A stretch of DNA of 64,000 bases from Flavobacterium frigidimaris (GCA_900129595.1 FQWG01000027.1:1-64000), one strand, 5' to 3'; shown: positions 41,501 through 51,419, counted from the first letter of the stretch. Numbers and translations are program-made. The notes: generated by a model from the sequence alone, not told the origin.

Positions 41501-44500
41501 ATGCGAAACTTTACTTTTAAAATCAGAATAAAAATCCTTCTAAGTTTTATGTTAAGCTCCCTTTTCATAAATGTTTATGGCGGCGAAGGTACTAAACAAA
41601 CGACTCCGGATATTACTCACCGAGCATCACTGTGTATAAATCATGATGAATTTGGTAATTTCGGAAAATATGGTTCTACTGACATACAAAGATTGTACAT
41701 CAGAATTCAAAACCCAAATAGCGAAAAAGTATACTTAGGTTTTACTAAAGCCAGAAGAACAGCTCCTGATAATAGCAATAGCGAAGTCGATTCGAAATTC
41801 AGAATCCTAAAACCTGACGGAACTGTAGCCTATACTAATAATTTAACTACTGGTACATCAAATATAACCGGTACAGAAGCGCAACGCCTGAGCAGAGCTC
41901 AAAATGGCCCAAATGGTGTTGACGGAATTACAACGACAGGGTATGCTCCTATTGTTTTTGATCCAACGGGTATGCCGGCAGGTGATTATTGGATTGAATT
42001 TGAAAGCAATAACTCAAGTTATTCAACTATCTTTTATAACTACTACGATATTACAGTTGCTAATAATAGTACTAAAAAATCGATCCCTGGACGTCTTTAT
42101 TCTAAACGTTGGGCACTTGCAATGGACGATGAAGATACTGACTTTAATGGTGCTTTCTTTGTTTTTGCTCCTGACAACGGTTCTACAACCGGAGCTGTTA
42201 CTCAAAATGGCTTTGTCAATAAAATTAATTTTAATGGTGCCGGTTTTAGACCTTGGTACTTTAATGTTGCTTTTAATAATACCGGACCTGGTAACACAGG
42301 AAATACAGCAAATGATCAAAAGAGTGTATGGAATGCTACCGATGCAACCAAAATGAGTCCGAAATATGAAGTTTTTCTTTCTGATCCCGATATTAATATC
42401 TGGAAAAATGGAACATATAACGGAAACATCCAAATAAACGGAATTACCAACTGTGGTATTGGAGAAAGTAACATCAATATTAGTGTTTTTAAAAGCGGAA
42501 CTATCGAAATACTTCTTGATTTTAACAATGGCGATGGTATTTACACTCCTGGAACTAAAGATGTATTAACAACACAAAGTGTATCCGGATCAGGAAATCC
42601 TCCTTATGCCGTTAGCGTACCATGGAATGGTAAAGATGGATTAGGAAACGTTATAGCTCAAGGTACTACTATACCAATTGTAGTTTCTTTTGGACAAGCT
42701 GCCTTCCATTTTCCGATGTATGATATAGAAGAAAATCAATATGGTTTTTCATGTACAACTGTGAGACCTGCTGCTCCGGCAGGATATGTGTTAAAATTTT
42801 ACTGGGATGATAGTAATATTACTTATACAGGAGGTACCAACGGTGTTAAAGTAAACCTAACGGGCTGTACTCCGAGTAACGTCCCTCCGAGTGGCTGTCA
42901 TACCTGGAATGGTTTTAGTAGCAATAATAATAGTTCACCTCAGTATGGAAATAAAAATACCATAAATTCGTGGTGGTATGCAAATCGGGATTTTGTAACT
43001 TCTAATATTACTTTGCCTCCTTTTTACACAATAGCATTGGGACCAACAACTAATGTAACTTGTTTTGGTGGTAACGATGGTAAAATTCAAGTGAATGTTA
43101 CAAACGGAACTGCTCCATTTACCTATTACATTAATGGAGGAACAACTCCAAATACCCTACAGAGTTTAGCTGCCGGCACTTATAACATAAAAGTAGTTGA
43201 TGCAAATGGCTGTTCTGCAAATTTAAATGGAATTATTATTACACAGCCTACTGCGGCTTTAACCCTTGCTGCTTCTTCTAAAACGGATATTACTTGTTTT
43301 GGAGCAAGCACAGGAAGCGTAACTGCAGGCGCGGTAACCAATTCGGTGGGAACTGTAACTTACTCATGGAAAAATGATTTGAATGCTTCGGTAGGAACTA
43401 CTGCTACTGTTTCGAATCTTCCGGCGGGAACTTATACTTTGACTGTTACTGATGGCTGTTCAAACAAAACCAATACCGTTACCATTTTTCAGCCTACTGC
43501 GGCTTTAACCCTTGCTGCTTCTTCTAAAACGGATATCACTTGTTTTGGAGCAAGTACAGGAAGCGTAACTGCAGGCGCGGTAACCAATTCGGTGGGAACT
43601 GTAACCTATTCATGGAAAAATGATTTGAATGCTTCGGTAGGAACTACTGCTACTGTTTCGAATCTTCCGGCGGGAACTTATACTTTGACTGTTACTGATG
43701 GCTGTTCAAATAAAACCAATACCGTTACCATTTTTCAGCCTACTGCAGCTTTAACCCTTGCTGCTTCTTCTAAAACGGATATCACTTGTTTTGGAGCAAG
43801 TACAGGAAGCGTAACTGCAGGCGCGGTAACCAATTCGGTGGGAACTGTAACCTATTCATGGAAAAATGATTTGAATGCTTCGGTAGGAACTACTGCTACT
43901 GTTTCGAATCTTCCGGCGGGAACTTATACACTGACTGTAACAGATTCCTGTTCCAGTCAATCTAATTCGGTAACTGTTGGACAACCGGCTTTACCTTTGG
44001 CATTAGCCCTTTCTTCTAAAACGGATGCTTCTTGTTATAATGCAAGTACGGGAAGTGTAACTGCGGGACTTATAACAAACGCCGTAGGAACTGTAACGTA
44101 TTCCTGGAAAAACAGCTCTAATCTGGTAGTAGGAACTACTGCTTCGGTAACAGGACTTGCTGCGGGAACTTATACACTGACTGTAACAGATTCCTGTTCG
44201 AGTCAATCTAATTCGGTAACTGTTGGTCAACCGGCTTTACCTTTGGCATTAGCCCCTTCTTCTAAAACGGATGCTTCTTGTTATAATGCAAGTACAGGAA
44301 GCGTAACTGCGGGACTGGTAACAAACGCCGTAGGAACTGTAACGTATTCCTGGAAAAACAGCTCTAATCTGGTAGTGGGAACTACTGCTTCGGTAACAGG
44401 ACTTGCTGCGGGAACTTATACACTGACTGTAACAGATTCCTGTTCCAGTCAATCTAATTCGGTAACTGTTGGTCAACCGGCTTTACCTTTGGCATTAGCC

Positions 44501-47500
44501 CCTTCTTCTAAAACGGATGCTTCTTGTTATAATGCAAGTACAGGAAGCGTAACTGCGGGACTTATAACAAACGCCGTAGGAACTGTAACGTATTCCTGGA
44601 AAAACAGCTCTAATCTGGTAGTGGGAACTACTGCTTCGGTAACAGGACTTGCTGCGGGAACTTATACACTGACTGTAACAGATTCCTGTTCGAGTCAATC
44701 TAATTCGGTAACTGTTGGTCAACCTTCTGCTCCTTTGTCTTGTTCAATTACACAAAACAAAGCAGTAACTTCAAATGGGTTGAGTGATGGTGAAGCAACG
44801 GTTTCTGCACTTGGTGGAAATAGTAATTATACCTATTTATGGGATAATAATGAGACAACGCAAAAAGCTGTTGCTTTAAATGCCGGATTACATTCTGTAA
44901 CCGTAACAGATTCTAAAGGCTGTACAACAACTTGTACTATCACTATTTCGGAACCTAATGTTTTGTCTTGTAGTATTGTTCAAGATGCTCCTGCAAAATG
45001 TTATGGAGATAATAACGGTATCGCAACAGTTACCGCCATAGGAGGAAATGGAGAATATACTTATCTATGGGATAACAATGAAACAATAGCTCAGGCAACA
45101 GCTTTAACCGCTGGCTTACATACAGTAACTGTTACTGACAAGTTAGGATATAAAACAACTTGTAATGTTACTATTGCACAACCACAAGCCGCCCTGTTAG
45201 CAGCTATAAATACTAATACCAATGTAAACTGTAAAGGTGACGCAACAGGATCTGCAACAGCGGCTGCAACTGGCGGAACGGGAACTTATTCTTATTCCTG
45301 GAATACTATTCCGGTGCAGACTTCGGCTACGGCTACTAACTTGATTGCGGGAACTTATATCGTAACGGTGACAGACGAAAAAGGATGTACTGATACCGAA
45401 CAAATAACCATTACAGAACCTGAACTTGCACTTACAGCAGCTATAAATACTAATACCAATGTAAACTGTAAAGGTGACGCAACAGGATCTGCAACAGCGG
45501 CTGCAACTGGCGGAACAGGAACTTATTCTTATTCCTGGAATACTAATCCGGTACAAACTTCGGCTACGGCTACTAACTTGATTGCAGGAACTTATATCGT
45601 AACGGTGACAGACGAAAAAGGATGTACTGATACCGAACAAATAACCATTACAGAACCTGAACTTGCACTTACAGCAGCTATAAATACTAATACCAATGTA
45701 AATTGTAAAGGTGACGCAACAGGATCTGCAACAGCGGCTGCAACTGGCGGAACAGGAACTTATTCTTATTCCTGGAATACTAATCCGGTGCAAACTGCGG
45801 CTACGGCTACTAACTTGATTGCAGGAACTTATATCGTAACGGTGACAGACGAAAAAGGATGTACTGATACCGAACAAATAACAATCACAGAACCTGAAAT
45901 TGCACTTACAGCTTCAAAATCTCAAGTAAACGCAAGTTGTGGCGGAGCTTCCACTGGATCTGCAACTGTCATAGCTTCAGGCGGAACTGGTACTTATACT
46001 TATTCATGGAATACAACTCCAGAACAAACTTTAGCTACAGCCACAAATCTTCTAGCAGGAAATTATAGTGTAGTAGTCACTGATTCTAAAGGATGTACAT
46101 ATACTGCAACATTTGATATCCTTGATGGAGATTCTGTTAAACCAATAATTGACCCGCTACCGGAAACCTCAACTATTACCTGTCCTGCAGAACCTGTATT
46201 TGCTCAGGCTACGGCAACAGACAACAATGGTACAATTTCTTCATTAACTTATGAAGATATTGTAACTCCAGGAAATTGTGCCGGTTCTTATACGAAAACG
46301 AGAACTTGGACAGCTAAAGATGCTTGTGGAAATATCTCTCTTCCTGTAAGTCAAACAATTAGTGTACAAGATACTTCGGCTCCAACATGGTCAACTGCTG
46401 TTGTTTCTTTAAACAAAACTATCGAATGCAGTGATGTAGCGGCTTTAACTGCTGCACAAGCATTGTTCCCAATAGCAGCTGATTCATGTGATAACGATGT
46501 TTCGAATATCGTTAAAGTAAGTGGGGCTTTTGTAGCTTCTGCAGATTGTTCGAATGCGGGAACTTATACCAATACCTGGACTGTTAAAGACGATTGCGGA
46601 AATACTTCTGATACTTTCACGCAAGTGATTACGATTGAAGATACTACTAAACCGACATTTATCGGTACCCTTCCTTCTGACATTACAGTTTCCTGCGATG
46701 CCGTTCCTAAACCTGCAAATATGGAAGCTTCTGATAATTGCAGTGGTAATCTGCCAATTGTTTTCACAGAAACTAAAAGTAATATCGCAAATGAGTGCGC
46801 TTCTAATTACACTCTAACCAGAAAATGGACTACCAGTGACTGTGCAGGAAATACTATATCATATACTCAAATTGTAACTGTTAGAGACACAACTGCGCCT
46901 ACAGGAACTGCTCCGTCTGACATTACTGATTTACAAAGTATTGCTGATATTCCGGTTGGAAGCCCTGCTGATATAAAAGATGCTGCTGATAATTGCAGTA
47001 GTACTGTAAACATCACAGTAAGTGATTCTAATAATGGCGGAACTGGATGTGGTGGTAGTCCTTACATTTTAAAAAGAACCTACACTCTAACTGACTGTGC
47101 AAATAATAAAACCGAGTTAGTACAGACCATTACAGTCCGAAATAATGATTTAACAACAGCAGCAATCTCTACTCAAGCTTGTAATGCTGATTCATCAACA
47201 GTGAACTTATTTAGTCTATTGCCAAAATCGACAAATGTTACAGGTACCTGGATTGATACTGATAATTCTCATGCCATAAATGGTAATGTTGTTACTTCAT
47301 TTGGACTTCCGATCGGTAATTATGAATTTGAATATCGAATACTGGATGGGGGCTGTCCAAGAAGTTTGTTTGTAAATCTTTCTATTAACGATGATTGTAA
47401 AGTATTAGCGTGCGGAAATGTTGTGGTACACAATGCTTTCTCTCCTAATGGCGACGGAGTAAATGATTTTTTCAAAATAGATAGTATTGATGATACAACT

Positions 47501-47740
47501 TGTTATCCTGAAAACAATGTAGAAATATACAATCGTTGGGGAATATTGGTTTTTGAAACTAATAATTACAATAATACAACCAACGCTTTCGACGGAACAT
47601 CAAGAGGCAGAACAACTATTAAGCAATCTGACGGACTGCCAACCGGAACTTACTTCTACATTATTAATTATAAATCATTAGACGGAAATAATGTAATTCA
47701 GAATAATAAGAAAGATGGATATCTATATCTGTCCAAATAA
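41501..47740 (+). CDS. Giant SprB-repeat cell-surface adhesin, type B T9SS substrate
   Basis: A 2079-residue protein. A signal peptide (about 1-27) is followed by a unique N-terminal region to about 510, then SprB-type repeats: one divergent unit, six exactly 82-residue units (583-1074, 246 bases each), two of about 76 (1075-1227), three nearly identical 79-residue units (1228-1464) and one divergent. Three or four HYR-like Ig domains (about 1550-1890) precede the gliding-motility-type C-terminal domain (about 1970-2079), opening NAFSPNGDGVNDFF and ending KDGYLYLSK. Such type B CTDs direct export by the type IX system with a SprF-like partner; a PorP/SprF gene follows 156 bases on. Likely a surface adhesin, possibly for gliding, although it is smaller than F. 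johnsoniae SprB and is not necessarily its orthologue. Confidence 0.92.
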   Translation: MRNFTFKIRIKILLSFMLSSLFINVYGGEGTKQTTPDITHRASLCINHDEFGNFGKYGSTDIQRLYIRIQNPNSEKVYLGFTKARRTAPDNSNSEVDSKFRILKPDGTVAYTNNLTTGTSNITGTEAQRLSRAQNGPNGVDGITTTGYAPIVFDPTGMPAGDYWIEFESNNSSYSTIFYNYYDITVANNSTKKSIPGRLYSKRWALAMDDEDTDFNGAFFVFAPDNGSTTGAVTQNGFVNKINFNGAGFRPWYFNVAFNNTGPGNTGNTANDQKSVWNATDATKMSPKYEVFLSDPDINIWKNGTYNGNIQINGITNCGIGESNINISVFKSGTIEILLDFNNGDGIYTPGTKDVLTTQSVSGSGNPPYAVSVPWNGKDGLGNVIAQGTTIPIVVSFGQAAFHFPMYDIEENQYGFSCTTVRPAAPAGYVLKFYWDDSNITYTGGTNGVKVNLTGCTPSNVPPSGCHTWNGFSSNNNSSPQYGNKNTINSWWYANRDFVTSNITLPPFYTIALGPTTNVTCFGGNDGKIQVNVTNGTAPFTYYINGGTTPNTLQSLAAGTYNIKVVDANGCSANLNGIIITQPTAALTLAASSKTDITCFGASTGSVTAGAVTNSVGTVTYSWKNDLNASVGTTATVSNLPAGTYTLTVTDGCSNKTNTVTIFQPTAALTLAASSKTDITCFGASTGSVTAGAVTNSVGTVTYSWKNDLNASVGTTATVSNLPAGTYTLTVTDGCSNKTNTVTIFQPTAALTLAASSKTDITCFGASTGSVTAGAVTNSVGTVTYSWKNDLNASVGTTATVSNLPAGTYTLTVTDSCSSQSNSVTVGQPALPLALALSSKTDASCYNASTGSVTAGLITNAVGTVTYSWKNSSNLVVGTTASVTGLAAGTYTLTVTDSCSSQSNSVTVGQPALPLALAPSSKTDASCYNASTGSVTAGLVTNAVGTVTYSWKNSSNLVVGTTASVTGLAAGTYTLTVTDSCSSQSNSVTVGQPALPLALAPSSKTDASCYNASTGSVTAGLITNAVGTVTYSWKNSSNLVVGTTASVTGLAAGTYTLTVTDSCSSQSNSVTVGQPSAPLSCSITQNKAVTSNGLSDGEATVSALGGNSNYTYLWDNNETTQKAVALNAGLHSVTVTDSKGCTTTCTITISEPNVLSCSIVQDAPAKCYGDNNGIATVTAIGGNGEYTYLWDNNETIAQATALTAGLHTVTVTDKLGYKTTCNVTIAQPQAALLAAINTNTNVNCKGDATGSATAAATGGTGTYSYSWNTIPVQTSATATNLIAGTYIVTVTDEKGCTDTEQITITEPELALTAAINTNTNVNCKGDATGSATAAATGGTGTYSYSWNTNPVQTSATATNLIAGTYIVTVTDEKGCTDTEQITITEPELALTAAINTNTNVNCKGDATGSATAAATGGTGTYSYSWNTNPVQTAATATNLIAGTYIVTVTDEKGCTDTEQITITEPEIALTASKSQVNASCGGASTGSATVIASGGTGTYTYSWNTTPEQTLATATNLLAGNYSVVVTDSKGCTYTATFDILDGDSVKPIIDPLPETSTITCPAEPVFAQATATDNNGTISSLTYEDIVTPGNCAGSYTKTRTWTAKDACGNISLPVSQTISVQDTSAPTWSTAVVSLNKTIECSDVAALTAAQALFPIAADSCDNDVSNIVKVSGAFVASADCSNAGTYTNTWTVKDDCGNTSDTFTQVITIEDTTKPTFIGTLPSDITVSCDAVPKPANMEASDNCSGNLPIVFTETKSNIANECASNYTLTRKWTTSDCAGNTISYTQIVTVRDTTAPTGTAPSDITDLQSIADIPVGSPADIKDAADNCSSTVNITVSDSNNGGTGCGGSPYILKRTYTLTDCANNKTELVQTITVRNNDLTTAAISTQACNADSSTVNLFSLLPKSTNVTGTWIDTDNSHAINGNVVTSFGLPIGNYEFEYRILDGGCPRSLFVNLSINDDCKVLACGNVVVHNAFSPNGDGVNDFFKIDSIDDTTCYPENNVEIYNRWGILVFETNNYNNTTNAFDGTSRGRTTIKQSDGLPTGTYFYIINYKSLDGNNVIQNNKKDGYLYLSK
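43247..44722 (+). repeat. Six tandem 246-bp repeats inside the adhesin gene
   Basis: Units begin at 43247, 43493, 43739, 43985, 44231 and 44477, each exactly 246 bases. Units 1-2 share one sequence type (NDLNASVGTTATVSNLPAG) and units 4-6 another (NSSNLVVGTTASVTGLAAG). Unit 3 starts as the first type and ends as the second (TDSCSSQSNSVTVGQ). Within each type they are almost identical at DNA level. Confidence 0.95.
45182..45892 (+). repeat. Three tandem 237-bp repeats inside the adhesin gene
   Basis: Units begin at 45182, 45419 and 45656, each exactly 237 bases (79 residues, opening with AAINTNTNVNCKGDATG) and nearly identical. A fourth, diverged unit follows from 45893. Confidence 0.95.
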
Positions 47741-47811
47741 CAAACATCAATAAAACACTGTCTGGCAAAGACATATAAATATATTTACAAATAATTAATA
47801 GAAAAAATCCT

Positions 47812-47819
47812 TATTTTTG
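47812..47819 (+). promoter_or_regulatory. Possible -7 promoter element for the PorP/SprF gene
   Basis: TATTTTTG matches TAnnTTTG, 77 bases before the ATG at 47897. It would allow PorP/SprF and OmpA to be made separately from the adhesin. Confidence 0.4.
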
Positions 47820-47896
47820 AATATACAAATGAATTGACTTTTTTTAGGATTGTAATTAATAAAAAAAATCAATAGTAATAATAAAAATAATCTACT

Positions 47897-48814
47897 ATGA
47901 GAACAAAATTATTTTTCTTCGTCATTATGTTTGTAAGTATTGCCGGTTATGCACAGCAAGATGCACAATTTACGCAATACATGTACAACACCATCACCAT
48001 AAATCCTGCTTATGCGGGATCACGAGGAGCTTTGAGTATTTTTGGTTTATATCGTACCCAATGGGTGGGACTCGACGGAGCTCCTGAGACCAGTAGTTTC
48101 TCGGTTAACAGTCCTATTAACAACAGCAATTTAGGAGTTGGTGTATCTTTGATCAATGATAAAATTGGTCCCACCAATGAGAATAATCTATCGGTTGATC
48201 TCTCCTATACTGTTCAGACCTCAGCTGATTTCAAGCTTTCCTTTGGGATAAAAGCCACGGGGAATCTATTCAATCTCGATGTCAATAAATTAAATCCTGC
48301 CGATCAGGGAGACCCGCAATTTCAGAACCTGGATAATGTCTTTAAACCCAATATCGGAGCCGGGGTCTACTGGCATTCTGATAAGGCGTATATCGGATTA
48401 TCAGTTCCAAATTTTATTGAAACCAATCGTTATGATGACAATGATATCGCCATTTATAAAGATAAAATCAATTATTATTTAATTGCAGGTTACGTATTTG
48501 ATCTGGATAAATACCAATACATCAAGTTCAAACCCGCTGTTTTGGGTAAAATGGTCGAAGGAGCACCGCTTCAGGTCGACATCTCGGCCAACTTTATGTT
48601 CATCGACAAATTTGTTGTGGGAGCGGCCTACAGATGGAGCGCCTCGGTGAGTGCCATGGTCGGTTTTCAGGTTACAGACGGTTTGTACATAGGCTACGGT
48701 TATGATCGTGAAACCACCAAACTAAACAATTATAACTCAGGATCACATGAAATCTTCCTGCGTTATGAATTCTTCAAAAACAACGGTAAAATGACCACAC
48801 CACGTTTCTTCTAA
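47897..48814 (+). CDS. Type IX secretion PorP/SprF-family membrane protein
   Basis: A 305-residue outer-membrane protein: signal peptide (MRTKLFFFVIMFVSIAGYAQ), then the family opening QDAQFTQYMYNTITINPAYAGSRG and beta-rich sequence to an aromatic end (TTPRFF). SprF-like proteins are required for secretion and surface attachment of adhesins with type B C-terminal domains, and this gene directly follows such an adhesin. Six bases separate it from the OmpA gene. Codon use is more GC-rich than in the adhesin gene. Confidence 0.93.
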   Translation: MRTKLFFFVIMFVSIAGYAQQDAQFTQYMYNTITINPAYAGSRGALSIFGLYRTQWVGLDGAPETSSFSVNSPINNSNLGVGVSLINDKIGPTNENNLSVDLSYTVQTSADFKLSFGIKATGNLFNLDVNKLNPADQGDPQFQNLDNVFKPNIGAGVYWHSDKAYIGLSVPNFIETNRYDDNDIAIYKDKINYYLIAGYVFDLDKYQYIKFKPAVLGKMVEGAPLQVDISANFMFIDKFVVGAAYRWSASVSAMVGFQVTDGLYIGYGYDRETTKLNNYNSGSHEIFLRYEFFKNNGKMTTPRFF

Positions 48815-48820
48815 AAATAA

Positions 48821-50767
48821 ATGATTATGAAAAATTATATATTCCTTTGCCTGACCCTGATAATTGTTTTTTCATTTGACAGTTATGCACAGCAATCCAA
48901 AGCAGCGGCCGGTGATAAAAAATACGACAATTACGCTTATATCGATGCCATTAAGACCTATGAACGTGTCGCCGAGAAAGGATACAAATCGGAGGATATG
49001 TTCAAGAAACTGGGGAATTCCTATTATTTCAATTCTGATTTTGACGGCGCAGCCAAATGGTACACCGAACTGTTTGCCATGAATACAAGTGTAGAACCGG
49101 AGTATTATTACCGTTATGCACAATCACTAAAATCAACAGGACAGACCGATAAGGCCAATAAGATCCTGGCAGAGTTCAATGCCAAATTCAAAAATGACAA
49201 CAGGGGAAAATTATACAAGGAAGATGTCAATTATCTGGATCAGATCAAAGCCAACTCGGGACGTTATAAAATCGAAGATGCCGGAATCAACTCTAAATAT
49301 TCTGATTACGGATCTTTTGTATACGACAACAAAGTATACTTTGCCTCGGCAAGGGATACCGGGAACTTCTCGCAGCGCAAACACAAATGGACCAATGAAT
49401 ATTTTACCAATTTGTATTTTGCCGATGTAGATCCTGCCACCAATACAGCTTCGAAAGTAAACAAGTTTAAAACTTCGATCAATACCAAGTTCCATGAATC
49501 TTCGCCCGTGTTTACCAAAGACGGAAAAACAGTTTATTTTACCCGAAACAATTATGTAAACGGCAAAAAAGGAAAAGATGACAACAAAATTACTTTAGTC
49601 AAAATATACAAAGCTACACTGGATAATAACGGCAAATGGACCAACATTACCGAACTTCCTTTTGACAGCGACAATTACAGCACGGCGCATCCTGCTTTGA
49701 GCCCTGACGAAAAGACCTTGTATTTTGCATCGGATATGCCCGGAACGTTAGGTCAATCGGATATTTATAAAGTAAGCATTAACAATAACGGAGGTTATAG
49801 CACACCGGAGAACCTGGGCAATACGATCAATACTGAAGGCAAGGAAACTTTTCCGTATGTGACCAGTGAAAACGAAATCTATTTTGCCTCAGACGGACAT
49901 CCCGGACTTGGAGGACTTGATGTATTTGTGGGCAAAATCGAAGACAACGCAACCATAAGCAACATTCAGAATGTAGGTGCCGATGTCAATTCCCCACAAG
50001 ATGATTTTGCTTATATCATAGATCCCGCTTCAAGAAGAGGCTATTTCAGTTCTAATAAAGAGGGCGGTCAGGGATCTGATGACATCTACAAGTTTTTGGA
50101 AACCAGAAAACTGCAATGTGTTCAGACCTTAGAAGGCATTATCACTGATAGCCAGACAAATGTCGTTTTGCCGGACACCAAAGTCACTTTATACGAAGGT
50201 ACAACTATCAAAAACACTACAATTTCAGATGCAAGTGGCTATTATACTTTTGCTGTTGAATGCGGAAAAACTTATAACGTAAGGGCAGAAAAACAAGATT
50301 ATACTACTAAAGAAGTCAGTGTAACTATTGGAAAACTAACCGGAAAAACAAGCCTTCCGATTGCACTGGATAAATCAACCTGCAAAGTGACCATTGGCGA
50401 TGATTTAGGAAAATGTTTTGGCATCAAAATGATTTATTTCGATTTGGATAAATCAAACATCAGAACCGAAGCAGCGCTGGATCTGGAAAAAATCCTGGAC
50501 GTACTGAACAACAACCCAACAATGAAACTCGATATTCGTTCGCATACCGACAGCAGGGCTACGCACCAGTACAATCAGACTTTATCAAACCGAAGAGCAA
50601 AATCGACCATTGACTGGCTGATTAAAAACGGTGTCGCCAAAAACCGATTGACAGGAAAAGGATATGGTGAAACACAGCTTGTAAACGGCTGTTCTGACGG
50701 ATTACAATGTACTGAAGAGGAACATCAAATGAACAGAAGAAGCGAATTTATTATTATGGGACTTTAA
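48821..50767 (+). CDS. OmpA-family protein with TPR, PD40-like and carboxypeptidase-regulatory-like domains
   Basis: A 648-residue exported protein (signal peptide ending DSYAQQ). In order: TPR-like helices (about 28-130), beta-propeller PD40-like repeats (about 160-420, e.g. ALSPDEKTLYFASD and YFASDGHPGLGGLDVF), a carboxypeptidase-regulatory-like domain (about 430-515, GIITDSQTNVVLPDTKVTLYEG) and a C-terminal OmpA peptidoglycan-binding domain (IYFDLDKSNIRTEA, then NRRAKSTIDWLI). It probably tethers the secretion/adhesion apparatus to the cell wall. It lies six bases after PorP/SprF. ATG at 48821 or 48827 are both possible. Confidence 0.92.
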   Translation: MIMKNYIFLCLTLIIVFSFDSYAQQSKAAAGDKKYDNYAYIDAIKTYERVAEKGYKSEDMFKKLGNSYYFNSDFDGAAKWYTELFAMNTSVEPEYYYRYAQSLKSTGQTDKANKILAEFNAKFKNDNRGKLYKEDVNYLDQIKANSGRYKIEDAGINSKYSDYGSFVYDNKVYFASARDTGNFSQRKHKWTNEYFTNLYFADVDPATNTASKVNKFKTSINTKFHESSPVFTKDGKTVYFTRNNYVNGKKGKDDNKITLVKIYKATLDNNGKWTNITELPFDSDNYSTAHPALSPDEKTLYFASDMPGTLGQSDIYKVSINNNGGYSTPENLGNTINTEGKETFPYVTSENEIYFASDGHPGLGGLDVFVGKIEDNATISNIQNVGADVNSPQDDFAYIIDPASRRGYFSSNKEGGQGSDDIYKFLETRKLQCVQTLEGIITDSQTNVVLPDTKVTLYEGTTIKNTTISDASGYYTFAVECGKTYNVRAEKQDYTTKEVSVTIGKLTGKTSLPIALDKSTCKVTIGDDLGKCFGIKMIYFDLDKSNIRTEAALDLEKILDVLNNNPTMKLDIRSHTDSRATHQYNQTLSNRRAKSTIDWLIKNGVAKNRLTGKGYGETQLVNGCSDGLQCTEEEHQMNRRSEFIIMGL

Positions 50768-50782
50768 ATAATTCAATATTTT

Positions 50783-50833
50783 AAAAATCCAAATTCCAAT
50801 AACGAATAGACGTATTGGGATTTGGATTTTTTA
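50783..50833 (+). terminator. Terminator of the adhesin block
   Basis: Arms 50783-50801 and 50813-50831 form a 19-bp stem with one G-U pair, followed by T residues. Confidence 0.85.
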
Positions 50834-50847
50834 TTTTGTAATTATAC

Positions 50848-50887
50848 TAAAAAAAAAGTCGTTGCAAATCTTAGATTTGCAACGACT
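50848..50887 (-). terminator. Terminator of the CAP-domain lipoprotein gene
   Basis: A perfect 14-bp stem (50857-50870 with 50874-50887, loop tta) followed on the minus strand by a run of T. Confidence 0.85.
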
Positions 50888-50915
50888 ACTAAAAACCAAC
50901 CAGTCCAATAATATT

Positions 50916-51419
50916 TTAAATTTTAGCGAATATATTCGTGTAATATTTTTTTCCTGTTTTAGGATCTGTTGTTACTGATAAACCAAAATGAGTAAAATCT
51001 CCTTCGATATTTTGTTTATGTCCCGGACTATCTAACCATGCTTTTACAGCTGCTTCAGAAGTTTTATAATTATAAGCTACATTTTCGCCTACTTTTTTAG
51101 CTCCTAAAACACTCACAATATTATTCGAACGTGAAGTAAAATCATTATGATCAACAACATTATTGGCAATCATGTAATTATTATGTTCTTCGCATTTAAA
51201 CGAAATATGATTTATTTTTTCTAAGGCATTCAAACCAATACTTAAACGATAATCATTAATAAGTTTCATGGTTTCTGTCTCTGAATCATTATAAGAGTAG
51301 TTTGCTATCAGAGCTTCAGTTGTAGTACTATTATCCGTTCCCTCTGCACTATCTGCAGAGCATGAGTTCATTGTAATCGAAATTACAACGAACATCATGG
51401 CACACATTATCTTTTTCAT
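50916..51419 (-). CDS. CAP-domain (SCP-like) lipoprotein
   Basis: A 167-residue lipoprotein: hydrophobic signal ending ITMNSC|S (lipobox Cys20). After a short Ser/Thr linker there is a CAP domain (about 45-165), with LINDYRLSIGLNAL, VDHNDF, VGENVAYNY and WLDSPGHKQNI, the pattern of bacterial YkwD-like proteins. Function of these in bacteria is unsettled. ATG at 51419 was chosen; a TTG two codons upstream is possible. Has its own terminator. Confidence 0.87.
   Translation of the reverse strand: MKKIMCAMMFVVISITMNSCSADSAEGTDNSTTTEALIANYSYNDSETETMKLINDYRLSIGLNALEKINHISFKCEEHNNYMIANNVVDHNDFTSRSNNIVSVLGAKKVGENVAYNYKTSEAAVKAWLDSPGHKQNIEGDFTHFGLSVTTDPKTGKKYYTNIFAKI

Noticed and set aside
42023-42528. 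Minus-strand frames inside the N-terminal part of the adhesin gene
   Set aside because: They overlap well-supported coding sequence and have no recognisable product.
44003-44722. Three identical 75-residue minus-strand frames opposite the 246-bp repeats
   Set aside because: Antisense shadows of the adhesin repeats; each ends at the unit boundary.
43247-44722. CRISPR array
   Set aside because: The repeats are long, coding and without unique spacers; no cas genes are present.
45197-45877. Long minus-strand open frame rich in Cys/Ser/Arg opposite the adhesin repeats
   Set aside because: It is the antisense reading of three identical repeats. Its composition is an artefact of the sense codons, and it has no start context.
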